This document shows, in pieces, positions 1 to 6,393 of a stretch of DNA of 6,525 nt. The DNA is from Lentihominibacter excrementipullorum (lineage in GTDB: Bacteria > Bacillota > Clostridia > Peptostreptococcales > Anaerovoracaceae). Every line of letters starts with the position of its first letter. The first letter of the stretch is position 1. Under the pieces are notes generated by a model that had not been told where the DNA came from, ran no database searches, and was given only the letters and a program-made list of their open reading frames with translations. The stretch covers positions 1 through 6,525 of the forward strand of contig DVOB01000045.1 of the NCBI GenBank assembly GCA_018713975.1, written 5' to 3'. The position numbers and the translations under genes are program-made.

Positions 1-86
1 ATGATTCCATTAACAAAGGCATTGGTAATGCTGGAAGTTCGTCCCGTGATTTTGACAGGTGTTGGCATTCTAAATATCTTTTTCAT
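1..86 (-). CDS. N-terminal fragment of a probable HNH endonuclease family protein (runs off the left edge)
   Basis: On the minus strand an ATG at 86-84 opens a frame that stays open to the window edge, giving 28 codons that begin MKKIFRMPTPVKITGRTSSI. The start is well supported: a GGAG Shine-Dalgarno (93-96 on the plus strand) lies 6 nt upstream. From memory of the family, an N-terminus of the type FRMPTPxxxTGRTSSxTNAFVN is typical of small HNH endonucleases annotated near restriction genes; the catalytic HNH/CxxC part would lie outside the window, so nuclease function is not shown here. The gene has the same orientation as the TetR gene but is separated from it by 124 nt containing a strong inverted repeat, so it probably has its own transcription signals; I found no convincing -35/-10 pair. 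Certainty is high that this is a real gene start and moderate for the HNH assignment. Confidence 0.62.
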   Translation of the reverse strand, partial: MKKIFRMPTPVKITGRTSSITNAFVNGI

Positions 87-189
87 TGGTAACTCCGTAT
101 TAGTTTTTTGGATATACTTTGACAACTATTCCGGAAACGCCTTTTTTGACGACAATCTACATATCTATCTGATTTTCACATTAAGACAG

Positions 190-227
190 GTGCATTGAGA
201 TCATGTCCTGCTATGATCTCAATACAC
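190..227. repeat. Strong inverted repeat at the 3' end of the TetR gene (terminator or operator)
   Basis: ATTGAGATCAT (194-204) and ATGATCTCAAT (213-223) are perfect inverted copies around an 8-nt loop. After one C/A mismatch the pairing resumes with GTG (190-192) and CAC (225-227), for 14 of 15 pairs. In the minus-strand transcript the structure contains the last four codons and the TAG stop of the TetR gene, so it could terminate that mRNA or protect its 3' end. There is no uridine run after the stem, which argues against a canonical intrinsic terminator. It could also be a protein-binding site upstream of the minus-strand gene at the left edge. Confidence 0.7.
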
Positions 228-789
228 TTGCCCCATCCATTATGAACGTTTCCAGAAGATCCGACATGTATTGGCGGGATTCCTTTATGCCGCCTCTCAG
301 CCATGTCAGGATGAGGTCTATACAGCCGGAAAATATAAACGAAAAGAAATATTCGTATTTCGTGCGATCGCTTACAGGGTACAGCTGTGACCAGGAGTCG
401 AAACAGATGCCGTGAGCGATATTCTTGATCTTTCGGGAAAAAGACATATCTATCTGATTGTCCGCCAGGGAAAGGACCAGTCTGCTGTTTTTTGCCGCAA
501 AGGCCAGCATACCGTCTATTCTGGGCAGCGGACTCTCTGTCAGTTCTTCCGGATGAAAGCCGTCGAATACGCTTCTGAATTCGTCAAAAAAGTCGTTTTC
601 GATATCGTCGAGAAGGTCGTAGATATCGCTGTAATGCAGGTAAAATGTGCTGCGGCTGATATCCGCGAGATCGGCAAGCTCCTTAACTGAAATCGATTCT
701 ATGATGCGCCCCGTTGAAAGCAGAGCTATAAGGTTGTCCTTGAGCTCTTTTTTCGTTCGGATACTGCGCCTGTCTGATTTACTTGACAT
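211..789 (-). CDS. TetR/AcrR-family transcriptional regulator
   Basis: A 192-residue predicted dimeric DNA-binding repressor. The N-terminal helix-turn-helix covers about residues 10-60: helices around RTKKELKDNLIALL (11-24), ISVKELADLADI (33-44) and the recognition helix SRSTFYLHY (45-53), which matches the family's (S/N)RSTFYxHY signature. The C-terminal ligand/dimer domain, about 85-185, has the FIFSGCIDLILTW segment (151-163) and a helix ending in LLETFI, like TetR proteins that sit beside YhgE/Pip genes. I chose the ATG at 789-787 because GGAGGG (795-800) lies 5 nt upstream. The same frame has an ATG at 837, but that has no Shine-Dalgarno and sits about 20 nt from the -10 box. The gene is divergent from the YhgE/Pip gene and shares its promoter region, so it likely represses that gene and itself; the inducer is unknown. 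The length is normal for the family and the gene is intact. Confidence 0.92.
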   Translation of the reverse strand: MSSKSDRRSIRTKKELKDNLIALLSTGRIIESISVKELADLADISRSTFYLHYSDIYDLLDDIENDFFDEFRSVFDGFHPEELTESPLPRIDGMLAFAAKNSRLVLSLADNQIDMSFSRKIKNIAHGICFDSWSQLYPVSDRTKYEYFFSFIFSGCIDLILTWLRGGIKESRQYMSDLLETFIMDGASVLRS

Positions 790-856
790 TTTATCCCTCC
801 GTGTCGATAAATGAACAGATCGCTGCCTTTTGTGCATCGTAAAAGCGAGGCACTCA

Positions 857-864
857 ATTATAAT
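857..864. promoter_or_regulatory. Palindromic -10 element shared by divergent promoters
   Basis: ATTATAAT is its own reverse complement, so it presents a perfect TATAAT on the plus strand (859-864, toward the YhgE/Pip gene) and on the minus strand (862-857, toward the TetR gene). Leaders of about 40 nt and 60 nt would result. No good -35 is seen at 17 nt in either direction (ATCGTA on plus, CATTTT on minus). A perfect TTGACA occurs on the minus strand at 877-872, but only 9 nt from the minus-strand -10. Confidence 0.6.
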
Positions 865-877
865 AGACAGATGTCAA
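864..877. promoter_or_regulatory. Candidate TetR operator 1 (TAGACAGATGTCAA)
   Basis: A 14-bp imperfect palindrome whose core GACA-GA-TGTC (866-875) is perfectly inverted. It starts at the last base of the shared -10 and covers the expected plus-strand transcription start. A short GACA/TGTC palindrome at the start site of a divergent TetR promoter is a typical place for an autorepressing operator. Assignment to this TetR protein is inference. Confidence 0.4.
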
Positions 878-900
878 GAAAAATGCAAGCATTTGTTTTG
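875..900. promoter_or_regulatory. Candidate operator 2 or leader hairpin ahead of the YhgE/Pip start
   Basis: AAATGC (881-886) and GCATTT (889-894) are perfect inverted copies around AA. Pairing extends outward to 875 and 900, with one A/G mismatch and one G-T wobble over 12 pairs. The outer arm ends at the first base of the GGAGGG Shine-Dalgarno (900-905). In DNA it could be a TetR operator; in RNA a hairpin here could partly limit access to the ribosome site. Confidence 0.4.
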
Positions 901-911
901 GAGGGTAGAAT

Positions 912-2951
912 ATGAGATTTGGCAAGGCATTGAAATCGAGATTTGAACTTATAAAGGAAACGCCGATACGCATACTGGCGATCGCGATAGCAGTTGTCGT
1001 TTCCCTTTGCTATGGGCTTGTTACGGTAGTGGCGTTCAGCAAAATCCCGGATTCGGTAAAGGATTTTCCCGTCGCTATCGTGAATGGCGACAAAGGAGCC
1101 GGGTTTGACGGCAAGCGAGTAAATTATGGGGATATGATAATAGAAGAGGTGGAGAAAAATGACAGCGTAAAGTGGGAGATATGCGACGAGGAGCAACTGG
1201 AAGAAGGTATAGAGAAGACTGATTATTATCTGGCGTTCGTGATACCGGATGATTTCAGCGAAAAGGTCCTGAGCGCCAGGACGGGAAAGCCGGAGACAGC
1301 GGAGATACAGTATCTGTCGAATATGAGGAAAAATTTCATCGCTTCACAGCTTACCAGAAGCGTACGCTCGGAGTTTGAAAAGCTGGTAGCACAGAAGATA
1401 TCGCAGGAATATGCGACAGGCGCGTTTGCGGCGATAGGAGATGCAGGTGATGGCCTTGAGAAAGCGGCTGATGGAAGCAGGAAGATAAAGGATGGTCTGC
1501 TCGTGCTGAAAGAAGGCGCAGAGGCCTTGGATGACGGCGCATCGGATCTTGAGCATGGCGCGGAGGAGTTGAGATCGGGTGCCGGTGAACTCGCTTCCGG
1601 ATTGTCAGTATTGAATAAAGCTACGGCGCAGCTGGAGCTTAGTGAGATATCTTTCGATCAAGATCAGAAGCAACAGGTCTATGACGCTGCGGCAAATTCA
1701 CAGATGGTATCGGCTGCAGCAGATCAGATATCGCAGGGAGTGGCATCTGCTGTCAGTTCAAATGTAAAGGCAAAGATGACATCGCAGGGAGTAAAGTCAG
1801 CATTGACGTCGCAGATATTGTCCGGCCTCGAAGGCGGATATGGGGAGCTTTTATCGAGCCTCACTCAGGAGCAGAAGACGCAGCTCGTGGGAACGATAGT
1901 TTCTGCATCGCTGGAGGGGGCGGCATCCGGCGTATCGGAGGAAGACGTCTTAGAAGGGATAAGCGAGCCTGTTGCCTCGGGTCTGAAAGCGACTGCCGGG
2001 CAATCCGCCGTTTCTGGCGCGCAGGGAGCCATACAGCAAGTGAACACGGCCATCTCGGCATCATCAGAGGATATGTCACGCCTCAAATCGTCGGTGTCGC
2101 AGTTGTCAAATGGTGCGAATAGTCTTTCGGAAGGGGCTCGCCAGCTCCATGAAGGCACCGGACAGCTTGCCGGCGGAACCTCATCTTTGCGCAGCGGGAT
2201 ACCACAGCTTGCAGAGGGAAGCGGAACGCTGACTGCGGCATTGGAGAAAGGCGGGACGAAGATAAAGACTGAACTGGTCAATTCCGACAGCGAGATGGGA
2301 AAGTTCATATCAGATCCATTGGATGTGCCGGAACATATATACGGTGAGCTTACGAGGTATTCGGAAGGATTCCTTCCACTGTTCATGTCACTCGGTATCT
2401 GGATAGGGTCTCTGGTGCTGTTGTTCATAATTCCCATCAGGAGAAAAAGCGATGTGCAGCTCAATTCGCCGGAGATAGTTTTTTCCGGATATGTGACGAT
2501 GGCGCTGTTCAGCATACTGGAAGCTGTATTGATAGTTACGGGGATCCTCGTCATAGGTATAGAGCCGGCGAGCGTTCCGCAGATGTATTTTTTCGCAGTC
2601 GTTATGGCACTGTCTTTCTCCGCTGTGTTGCAGTGCTTCAATCTCACGTTTGGGATAGGAGGAAATATCGTCGGTGTACTGGTGACGATATTCATGATAC
2701 CCGCCTGTGGCGGCAGTTTCCCGGCAGACCTTATGCCGGAATTTTTTTCGAAGATCAGTGCTTTTCTCCCGATGACCTATAGCATAGACGGCATCAGGGA
2801 AGCTCTCAGCGTGGGAAATCTGCCGACGCTTTTGGGGGATTGTGCATACCTGTGCATTTTCATGGTCGTCTTCATATGTCTGTCATTGATCATATGTAAG
2901 CCGTGCACAAGACGGGTGGAGCATATAACAGAGCAGATAAGCAGAAGGTAG
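912..2951 (+). CDS. YhgE/Pip-family membrane protein (phage infection protein homologue)
   Basis: A 679-residue predicted integral membrane protein. One transmembrane helix at about 19-41 is followed by the YhgE/Pip N-terminal domain (FPVAIVNGDKGAGFDGK, 52-68) and a long extracellular part. Two blocks of X-X-X-Leu-X-X-Gly heptads lie at about 196-236 and 395-446, on either side of a Ser/Ala/Gln-rich helical stretch (about 240-390). The C-terminus is an ABC2-type membrane domain with helices near 488-508, 523-550, 557-577, 580-600 and 642-662, and the family-like segments ACGGSFPADLMPEFF (598-612) and LPMTYSIDGIRE (619-630). Lactococcal Pip is needed for adsorption or DNA entry of some phages, and EsaA of type VII secretion is related; the role of this copy is unknown. 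The start is set by GGAGGG (900-905), 6 nt before ATG. It is divergent from, and probably repressed by, the TetR gene. No truncation is seen. Confidence 0.93.
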   Translation: MRFGKALKSRFELIKETPIRILAIAIAVVVSLCYGLVTVVAFSKIPDSVKDFPVAIVNGDKGAGFDGKRVNYGDMIIEEVEKNDSVKWEICDEEQLEEGIEKTDYYLAFVIPDDFSEKVLSARTGKPETAEIQYLSNMRKNFIASQLTRSVRSEFEKLVAQKISQEYATGAFAAIGDAGDGLEKAADGSRKIKDGLLVLKEGAEALDDGASDLEHGAEELRSGAGELASGLSVLNKATAQLELSEISFDQDQKQQVYDAAANSQMVSAAADQISQGVASAVSSNVKAKMTSQGVKSALTSQILSGLEGGYGELLSSLTQEQKTQLVGTIVSASLEGAASGVSEEDVLEGISEPVASGLKATAGQSAVSGAQGAIQQVNTAISASSEDMSRLKSSVSQLSNGANSLSEGARQLHEGTGQLAGGTSSLRSGIPQLAEGSGTLTAALEKGGTKIKTELVNSDSEMGKFISDPLDVPEHIYGELTRYSEGFLPLFMSLGIWIGSLVLLFIIPIRRKSDVQLNSPEIVFSGYVTMALFSILEAVLIVTGILVIGIEPASVPQMYFFAVVMALSFSAVLQCFNLTFGIGGNIVGVLVTIFMIPACGGSFPADLMPEFFSKISAFLPMTYSIDGIREALSVGNLPTLLGDCAYLCIFMVVFICLSLIICKPCTRRVEHITEQISRR

Positions 2952-2985
2952 AGACAGCACGCAGGACGAGGAATGAGGAAATGTA

Positions 2986-3037
2986 CCGGCATAGATGTTA
3001 AAAATTCTTAAATCATCAATTGCCGGATATGTTAAAA
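2986..3037. repeat. Imperfect direct repeat in the spacer after the YhgE/Pip gene
   Basis: CCGGCATAGATGTTAAAA (2986-3003) recurs as CCGGATATGTTAAAA (3023-3037) with a 3-nt gap. The 9-mer ATGTTAAAA is identical in both copies, 34 bp apart. The right copy overlaps the candidate extended -10. It could be a binding site for a regulator or chance in an AT-rich stretch. No intrinsic terminator for the YhgE/Pip gene was found here. Confidence 0.4.
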
Positions 3038-3102
3038 TATCGTTGAGTCTGAGCGATATTGATGAAAGACTTTCAAAGCAGATCGCGGAGATGGCGGGAT
3101 AG
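2995..3102 (+). CDS. Possible 35-residue small protein or gene remnant
   Basis: ATG at 2995 opens 35 codons ending in TAG at 3100-3102. The product begins MLKILKSSIAGYVKISLS, and the rest looks like an amphipathic helix (ISLSLSDIDERLSKQIAEMAG). Codon use is plausible for a real gene. There is no Shine-Dalgarno at normal distance: the nearest GAGG is about 15 nt upstream, and an in-frame TAG directly precedes the ATG, so it cannot be extended. I do not recognise it. It may be the tail of a decayed gene, a small protein, or chance. The gap on either side (2952-2994 and 3103-3176) holds nothing else protein-coding that I can support. Confidence 0.22.
   Translation: MLKILKSSIAGYVKISLSLSDIDERLSKQIAEMAG
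3030..3038 (+). promoter_or_regulatory. Candidate extended -10 for the restriction gene
   Basis: TGTTAAAAT matches the extended -10 pattern TGnTATAAT at all but one position. The -35 region at 17 nt (AAATCA, 3010-3015) is poor, as is tolerated for extended -10 promoters. It would give a leader of about 130 nt before the ATG at 3177. It lies inside the possible 35-codon ORF, so both cannot easily be right as drawn. Confidence 0.28.
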
Positions 3103-3108
3103 TGTATT

Positions 3109-3127
3109 GTGCTGCTTTTGCAGGCAC
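3109..3127 (+). repeat. Small hairpin in the leader of the restriction gene
   Basis: GTGCTGC (3109-3115) pairs with GCAGGCAC (3120-3127) around a TTTT loop, with one bulged G. It has no uridine tract, so it is not a terminator. It ends about 40 nt before the GAGAGG Shine-Dalgarno (3166-3171) and might affect the 5' end of the mRNA. Confidence 0.25.
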
Positions 3128-3176
3128 AGGACATATGCGATGAAGTCTTTGGATCATTTGATAAAGAGAGGAAACG

Positions 3177-6100
3177 ATGGACAGGAACTTTCAACGTATG
3201 CGGGAAGGTTTTAATACAGCCTTCATAGACGGGAGCACGAGCTCCGATGCCGGGTTCAGGCCACAGTTCATTTCCAATGATTACAGGCGTGGGAAAAAGG
3301 TGGTCGCCGCCATTGAGAGAGAGCTGAAGCGGTGTGATGAGTTTTTTATCAGTGCAGCCTTCATTACGAGGGGCGGGATCACACCGCTTTTGCAGACGCT
3401 GAAGGAACTGGAATCACGGGGTGTGAAAGGGAAAGTTCTTACGACGGATTATCTTGCGTTCAGTGAGCCGGGAGCATTGAGGAAGCTCAATACTTTGAGG
3501 AATGTAGAAGTGAAGATGTGTTTCACCGCAGGACGTGCCGCGGGATTTCATACGAAGGGATACGTGTTCCGACAGGGTCAGATATACAGGATGATCGTTG
3601 GAAGCGCCAATATGACTATGAAGGCTCTTTCGGTAAACCGGGAATGGAACGCGAAGATGGTCTCTGCGGAGGATGGAGAGTTCCTGCGGGAGATGCAGAG
3701 CGAGTTCACGGAGCTGTGGGACTCTGCAGTACCCTTCGATCAGTGTGCGGAGGAGTACGAGCGGTATTACAGGGAGGCTCGGGGAAAAGCGGAGCATAAG
3801 GTGCTGGCGCAGCCGGGGTCTCCCGAGCAGGTGATACAGCCGAGGCGCTCGATGCAACCGGCGCCTTCACTCGCCATCGAGGCGGGGCGGAGCTGGATCG
3901 ACGAGGACTTTTGGAAACCGGCGGAGCACCAGGATCCGGCCGGGTCTCTGATCCCCAATCTCATGCAGCGAGTCTTTACGGAAAACCTCATGGACCTTGT
4001 TAGCCGCGGGGAAAGCAGAGCGCTGCTGATCTCAGCTACCGGCACGGGCAAGACTTACGCGTCGGCCTTCGCACTGCGGCAGATGAATCCCGGGAAAATA
4101 CTGTTCCTCGTACACCGGGAGCAGATCGCGAGGCAGGCGCGCGACGCTTATCGGAAGGTCTTCGGGAAAGGCAGATCATCGGGGATATTGTCGGGGAGCA
4201 GCCGGGAAAAGACCGTGGACATGGTTTTCGCCACGGTCCAGACCATGGGCAGAGATGATGTCCTGACGGGATTTGCCAGAGATGAATTCGATGTGATCGT
4301 CATCGACGAGGTCCACAGAGCGGGGGCAGGGACCCACAGGAAGATAATGGAGTATTTCAGGCCGAGGCTATATCTCGGGATGACAGCCAGCCCGGAACGG
4401 ACCGACGGATTCGATATTTTCGGGATGTTCCATCACAACATAGCTTACGAGATCAGACTCAGGCAGGCCCTGGAGGAAGATCTGCTGTGTCCCTTCCATT
4501 ATTTCGGGATCACCGAGCTGGAGATAGGCGGCGAGGTTTTTGACGATGAGACGGGGATCAGGAATTTCAACAGGCTCGTTGCCGATGAGAGAGTGGATCG
4601 CATAATAGAAAAGGCCGGGTATTACGGCTGGAGCGGGGACAGGGTGAAAGGTCTGGTGTTCTGCAGCTCCCGGCAGGAAGCGGCGATCCTTTCGGAGAAG
4701 TTCAACTGCCGTGGCTTCAGGACTCTCGATCTGTCGGGAGAGGACAGCCAGGCGGTGAGGTCGGAAGCCGTGGAGCGGCTGGTGAGCGATGACAGAGGCG
4801 ACCGGCTGGATTACCTGTTTACCGTGGATATTTTCAACGAGGGCGTGGACATCCCCGAGATCAATCAGATTATCATGCTGAGACCTACCCAGTCGCCTAT
4901 TATTTTCGTACAGCAGCTGGGGCGGGGGCTCAGGAAAAGCGAAGGCAAGGAATTTCTCGTCGTTCTCGACTTTATCGGAAATTACAGGAACAATTTCATG
5001 ATACCTGTTGCCTTGTCGGGAGACAGGAGCTACAACAAGGATGCCATCAGGCGGTACGTCTCGTCGGGGACGCGGCTGATCCCAGGATGCTCCAGCATCC
5101 ATTTCGACGAGATCGCCAGGGAGCGGGTGTATGAGTCCATCGATAGGGCGAAAACCGGCGACGCGCGGCTTCTGCGGGAGGCGTATGAGCTGCTGAAATA
5201 CCGCGTCGGCCATGTACTGTCCCTGATGGAGTTCGATATTTACGGGACGGTGGATGCCGTCAGGATATTCGACAGCCCCGCCTTCGGCTCCTATCATACT
5301 TTTCTGCGAAAGTGCGACGGGGAAAATTACGACGTGGAGCTTTCCGGCGATGAAGTCGCAGCGCTGGAGTGTATCTCCAGGCGATTCGCCAGAGGAAAGC
5401 GGCCCCACGAGCTGGAAATGCTGGGGTGTCTCGCCGACGGCTTTGCGGATCCGATGGATGAGTTTGGCGTCAGGATGAGAAAGCGATTGGGAAGGGAGGT
5501 GTCGGAAGCGGAGCTGATTTCGACGGTGAATAACCTGACCTTTGACTTTTTTATGAAAAAGGAACGTGAAAAGCTGGGAAAACCTTTTATGAAAAAGAAG
5601 GCGCGGGCCCTGGCGGATGATCCGGCGGTCGCTTCCGGGGAGACGGGCGAGAGGGGCTTTGCTGCTTCCGTTTCCGATGACTTCGCGAAAATGCTGGAAA
5701 ATCAGGACTTCAGGGAAATGGTAAAGGAGCTGGTGATGTTCGGGCTGTCGAGATTTGAGGAAAATTTCGCGCGGAGCTATCGTCAGACGAATTTCACCCT
5801 CTACGGAAAGTACACCTACGAGGATATATGCCGACTCCTCAACTGGGAAAAACAGCGAAACCCCATCAACGTGGGAGGGTATTTCTACGAAAAGGAAACG
5901 AAGACGATGCCGGTTTTCATAAATTACCGACAGGACCAGAGGAACGCCATCTACGAGCATAGATTTTTGTCCAACAGAGAGCTGATCGCATTTTCAAAAC
6001 ATCCGAGGCAGGTCACTTCCTCCGATGCCGATCACATCTATAAGAGGACGGACGATGACCGGGATAATAAAATCTACCTGTTCGTCAGGAGGAACAAGGA

Positions 6101-6284
6101 TGACCGGGAGGCAAAGGAGTTCTATTTCATGGGTGAGATCAGAGCTGTCGGGGAACCGAAACCGGTCATACTGGAAAAGAGCGGCGATGAAGCCTTTGAG
6201 ATCACATATCTGCTGGAGGATCCGGTGAGGGATGAGCTGTTTGAATATATCACGGGAGACGACGGTAGCCTTGGCGGCAGCTGA
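3177..6284 (+). CDS. SauUSI-like type IV restriction enzyme: PLD nuclease, SF2 helicase and DUF3427 in one chain
   Basis: A 1035-residue predicted ATP-dependent nuclease. Residues about 33-185 form a phospholipase-D-like nuclease domain (HTK at 125-127, GSANMT at 142-147, NREWN at 154-158). A low-complexity linker (about 205-240) leads to a superfamily 2 helicase core: Walker A SATGTGKT (286-293), DEVH (377-380), TAS (403-405), FTVDIFNEGVDIP (548-560) and arginine-finger QQLGRGLRK (579-587). The DUF3427 region follows, with its conserved part at about 866-1025 (FTLYGKYTYEDICRLLNWEK, 873-892; FYFMGEIRAV, 982-991). SauUSI of Staphylococcus aureus has this architecture, cuts DNA with modified cytosine using ATP, and is thought to read the modification with its C-terminus; specificity here is unknown. 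The start is fixed by GAGAGG (3166-3171), 5 nt upstream, and an in-frame TAA at 3162. It appears intact and somewhat longer than SauUSI (about 950). It needs no partner methylase, and none is seen. Confidence 0.93.
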   Translation: MDRNFQRMREGFNTAFIDGSTSSDAGFRPQFISNDYRRGKKVVAAIERELKRCDEFFISAAFITRGGITPLLQTLKELESRGVKGKVLTTDYLAFSEPGALRKLNTLRNVEVKMCFTAGRAAGFHTKGYVFRQGQIYRMIVGSANMTMKALSVNREWNAKMVSAEDGEFLREMQSEFTELWDSAVPFDQCAEEYERYYREARGKAEHKVLAQPGSPEQVIQPRRSMQPAPSLAIEAGRSWIDEDFWKPAEHQDPAGSLIPNLMQRVFTENLMDLVSRGESRALLISATGTGKTYASAFALRQMNPGKILFLVHREQIARQARDAYRKVFGKGRSSGILSGSSREKTVDMVFATVQTMGRDDVLTGFARDEFDVIVIDEVHRAGAGTHRKIMEYFRPRLYLGMTASPERTDGFDIFGMFHHNIAYEIRLRQALEEDLLCPFHYFGITELEIGGEVFDDETGIRNFNRLVADERVDRIIEKAGYYGWSGDRVKGLVFCSSRQEAAILSEKFNCRGFRTLDLSGEDSQAVRSEAVERLVSDDRGDRLDYLFTVDIFNEGVDIPEINQIIMLRPTQSPIIFVQQLGRGLRKSEGKEFLVVLDFIGNYRNNFMIPVALSGDRSYNKDAIRRYVSSGTRLIPGCSSIHFDEIARERVYESIDRAKTGDARLLREAYELLKYRVGHVLSLMEFDIYGTVDAVRIFDSPAFGSYHTFLRKCDGENYDVELSGDEVAALECISRRFARGKRPHELEMLGCLADGFADPMDEFGVRMRKRLGREVSEAELISTVNNLTFDFFMKKEREKLGKPFMKKKARALADDPAVASGETGERGFAASVSDDFAKMLENQDFREMVKELVMFGLSRFEENFARSYRQTNFTLYGKYTYEDICRLLNWEKQRNPINVGGYFYEKETKTMPVFINYRQDQRNAIYEHRFLSNRELIAFSKHPRQVTSSDADHIYKRTDDDRDNKIYLFVRRNKDDREAKEFYFMGEIRAVGEPKPVILEKSGDEAFEITYLLEDPVRDELFEYITGDDGSLGGS

Positions 6285-6393
6285 TGGGCGAAACGCGGCA
6301 GGCGCAGGCCGGGCAATGATCGACGTGGAAAGAAGGCGCTTCAGCGGCAGGAGGCGCCCGGCCGGGAGAGGGAAATTATACGTTTATTTTTGA
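6284..6393 (+). other. Two overlapping micro-ORFs directly after the restriction gene
   Basis: The stop of the restriction gene overlaps an ATG (TGATG, 6282-6286) that opens 11 codons (MGETRQAQAGQ, stop 6317-6319). This overlaps a second ATG (ATGA, 6316-6319) that opens 25 arginine-rich codons and ends at 6391-6393. Neither has a clear Shine-Dalgarno, so they could be read only by coupled re-initiation. The second frame crosses the GC-rich hairpin. Most likely chance in GC-rich DNA. Confidence 0.12.
6335..6358 (+). terminator. GC-rich hairpin after the restriction gene (possible terminator)
   Basis: GGCGCTTC (6335-6342) pairs with GAGGCGCC (6351-6358) with one T-G wobble and an 8-nt loop. 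The right arm overlaps the perfect palindrome CCCGGCCGGG (6357-6366). It lies about 50 nt past the TGA, a sensible place for transcription to end. However, the T-rich run begins only at about 6383, so it is not a textbook intrinsic terminator. Confidence 0.35.

Noticed and set aside
1..198. 65-codon plus-strand open frame at the left edge
   Set aside because: It is antisense to the HNH-like gene start, which has a proper Shine-Dalgarno and a recognisable N-terminus; the plus frame has neither.
203..690. Two plus-strand frames opposite the TetR gene
   Set aside because: They are antisense shadows of a clear TetR coding sequence with no family resemblance or ribosome site.
790..837. Upstream ATG at 837 as the TetR start, adding 16 residues
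   Set aside because: It has no Shine-Dalgarno and lies about 20 nt from the -10, while the ATG at 789 has GGAGGG at 5 nt and gives the normal family N-terminus.
872..877. Perfect TTGACA on the minus strand as a -35 for the TetR gene
   Set aside because: It is only 9 nt from the minus-strand TATAAT, and a normal 17-nt spacer leads to AGTGCC. It fits better as half of the GACA/TGTC palindrome.
1731..1792. 11-bp direct repeat TCGCAGGGAGT inside the YhgE/Pip gene
   Set aside because: It is 51 bp apart, in frame, and encodes the repeated Ser-Gln-Gly-Val motif of the low-complexity stretch, so it is explained by the protein.
1865..2695. 276-codon minus-strand frame inside the YhgE/Pip gene
   Set aside because: It is antisense to a well-recognised gene; its composition is Ser/Pro/Thr-rich mirror sequence with no start signal.
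4368..5960. 530-codon minus-strand frame inside the restriction gene
   Set aside because: Long antisense frames are common opposite GC-rich genes with this codon bias. The plus-strand protein has full helicase motifs through this region, and the minus frame shows no domain.
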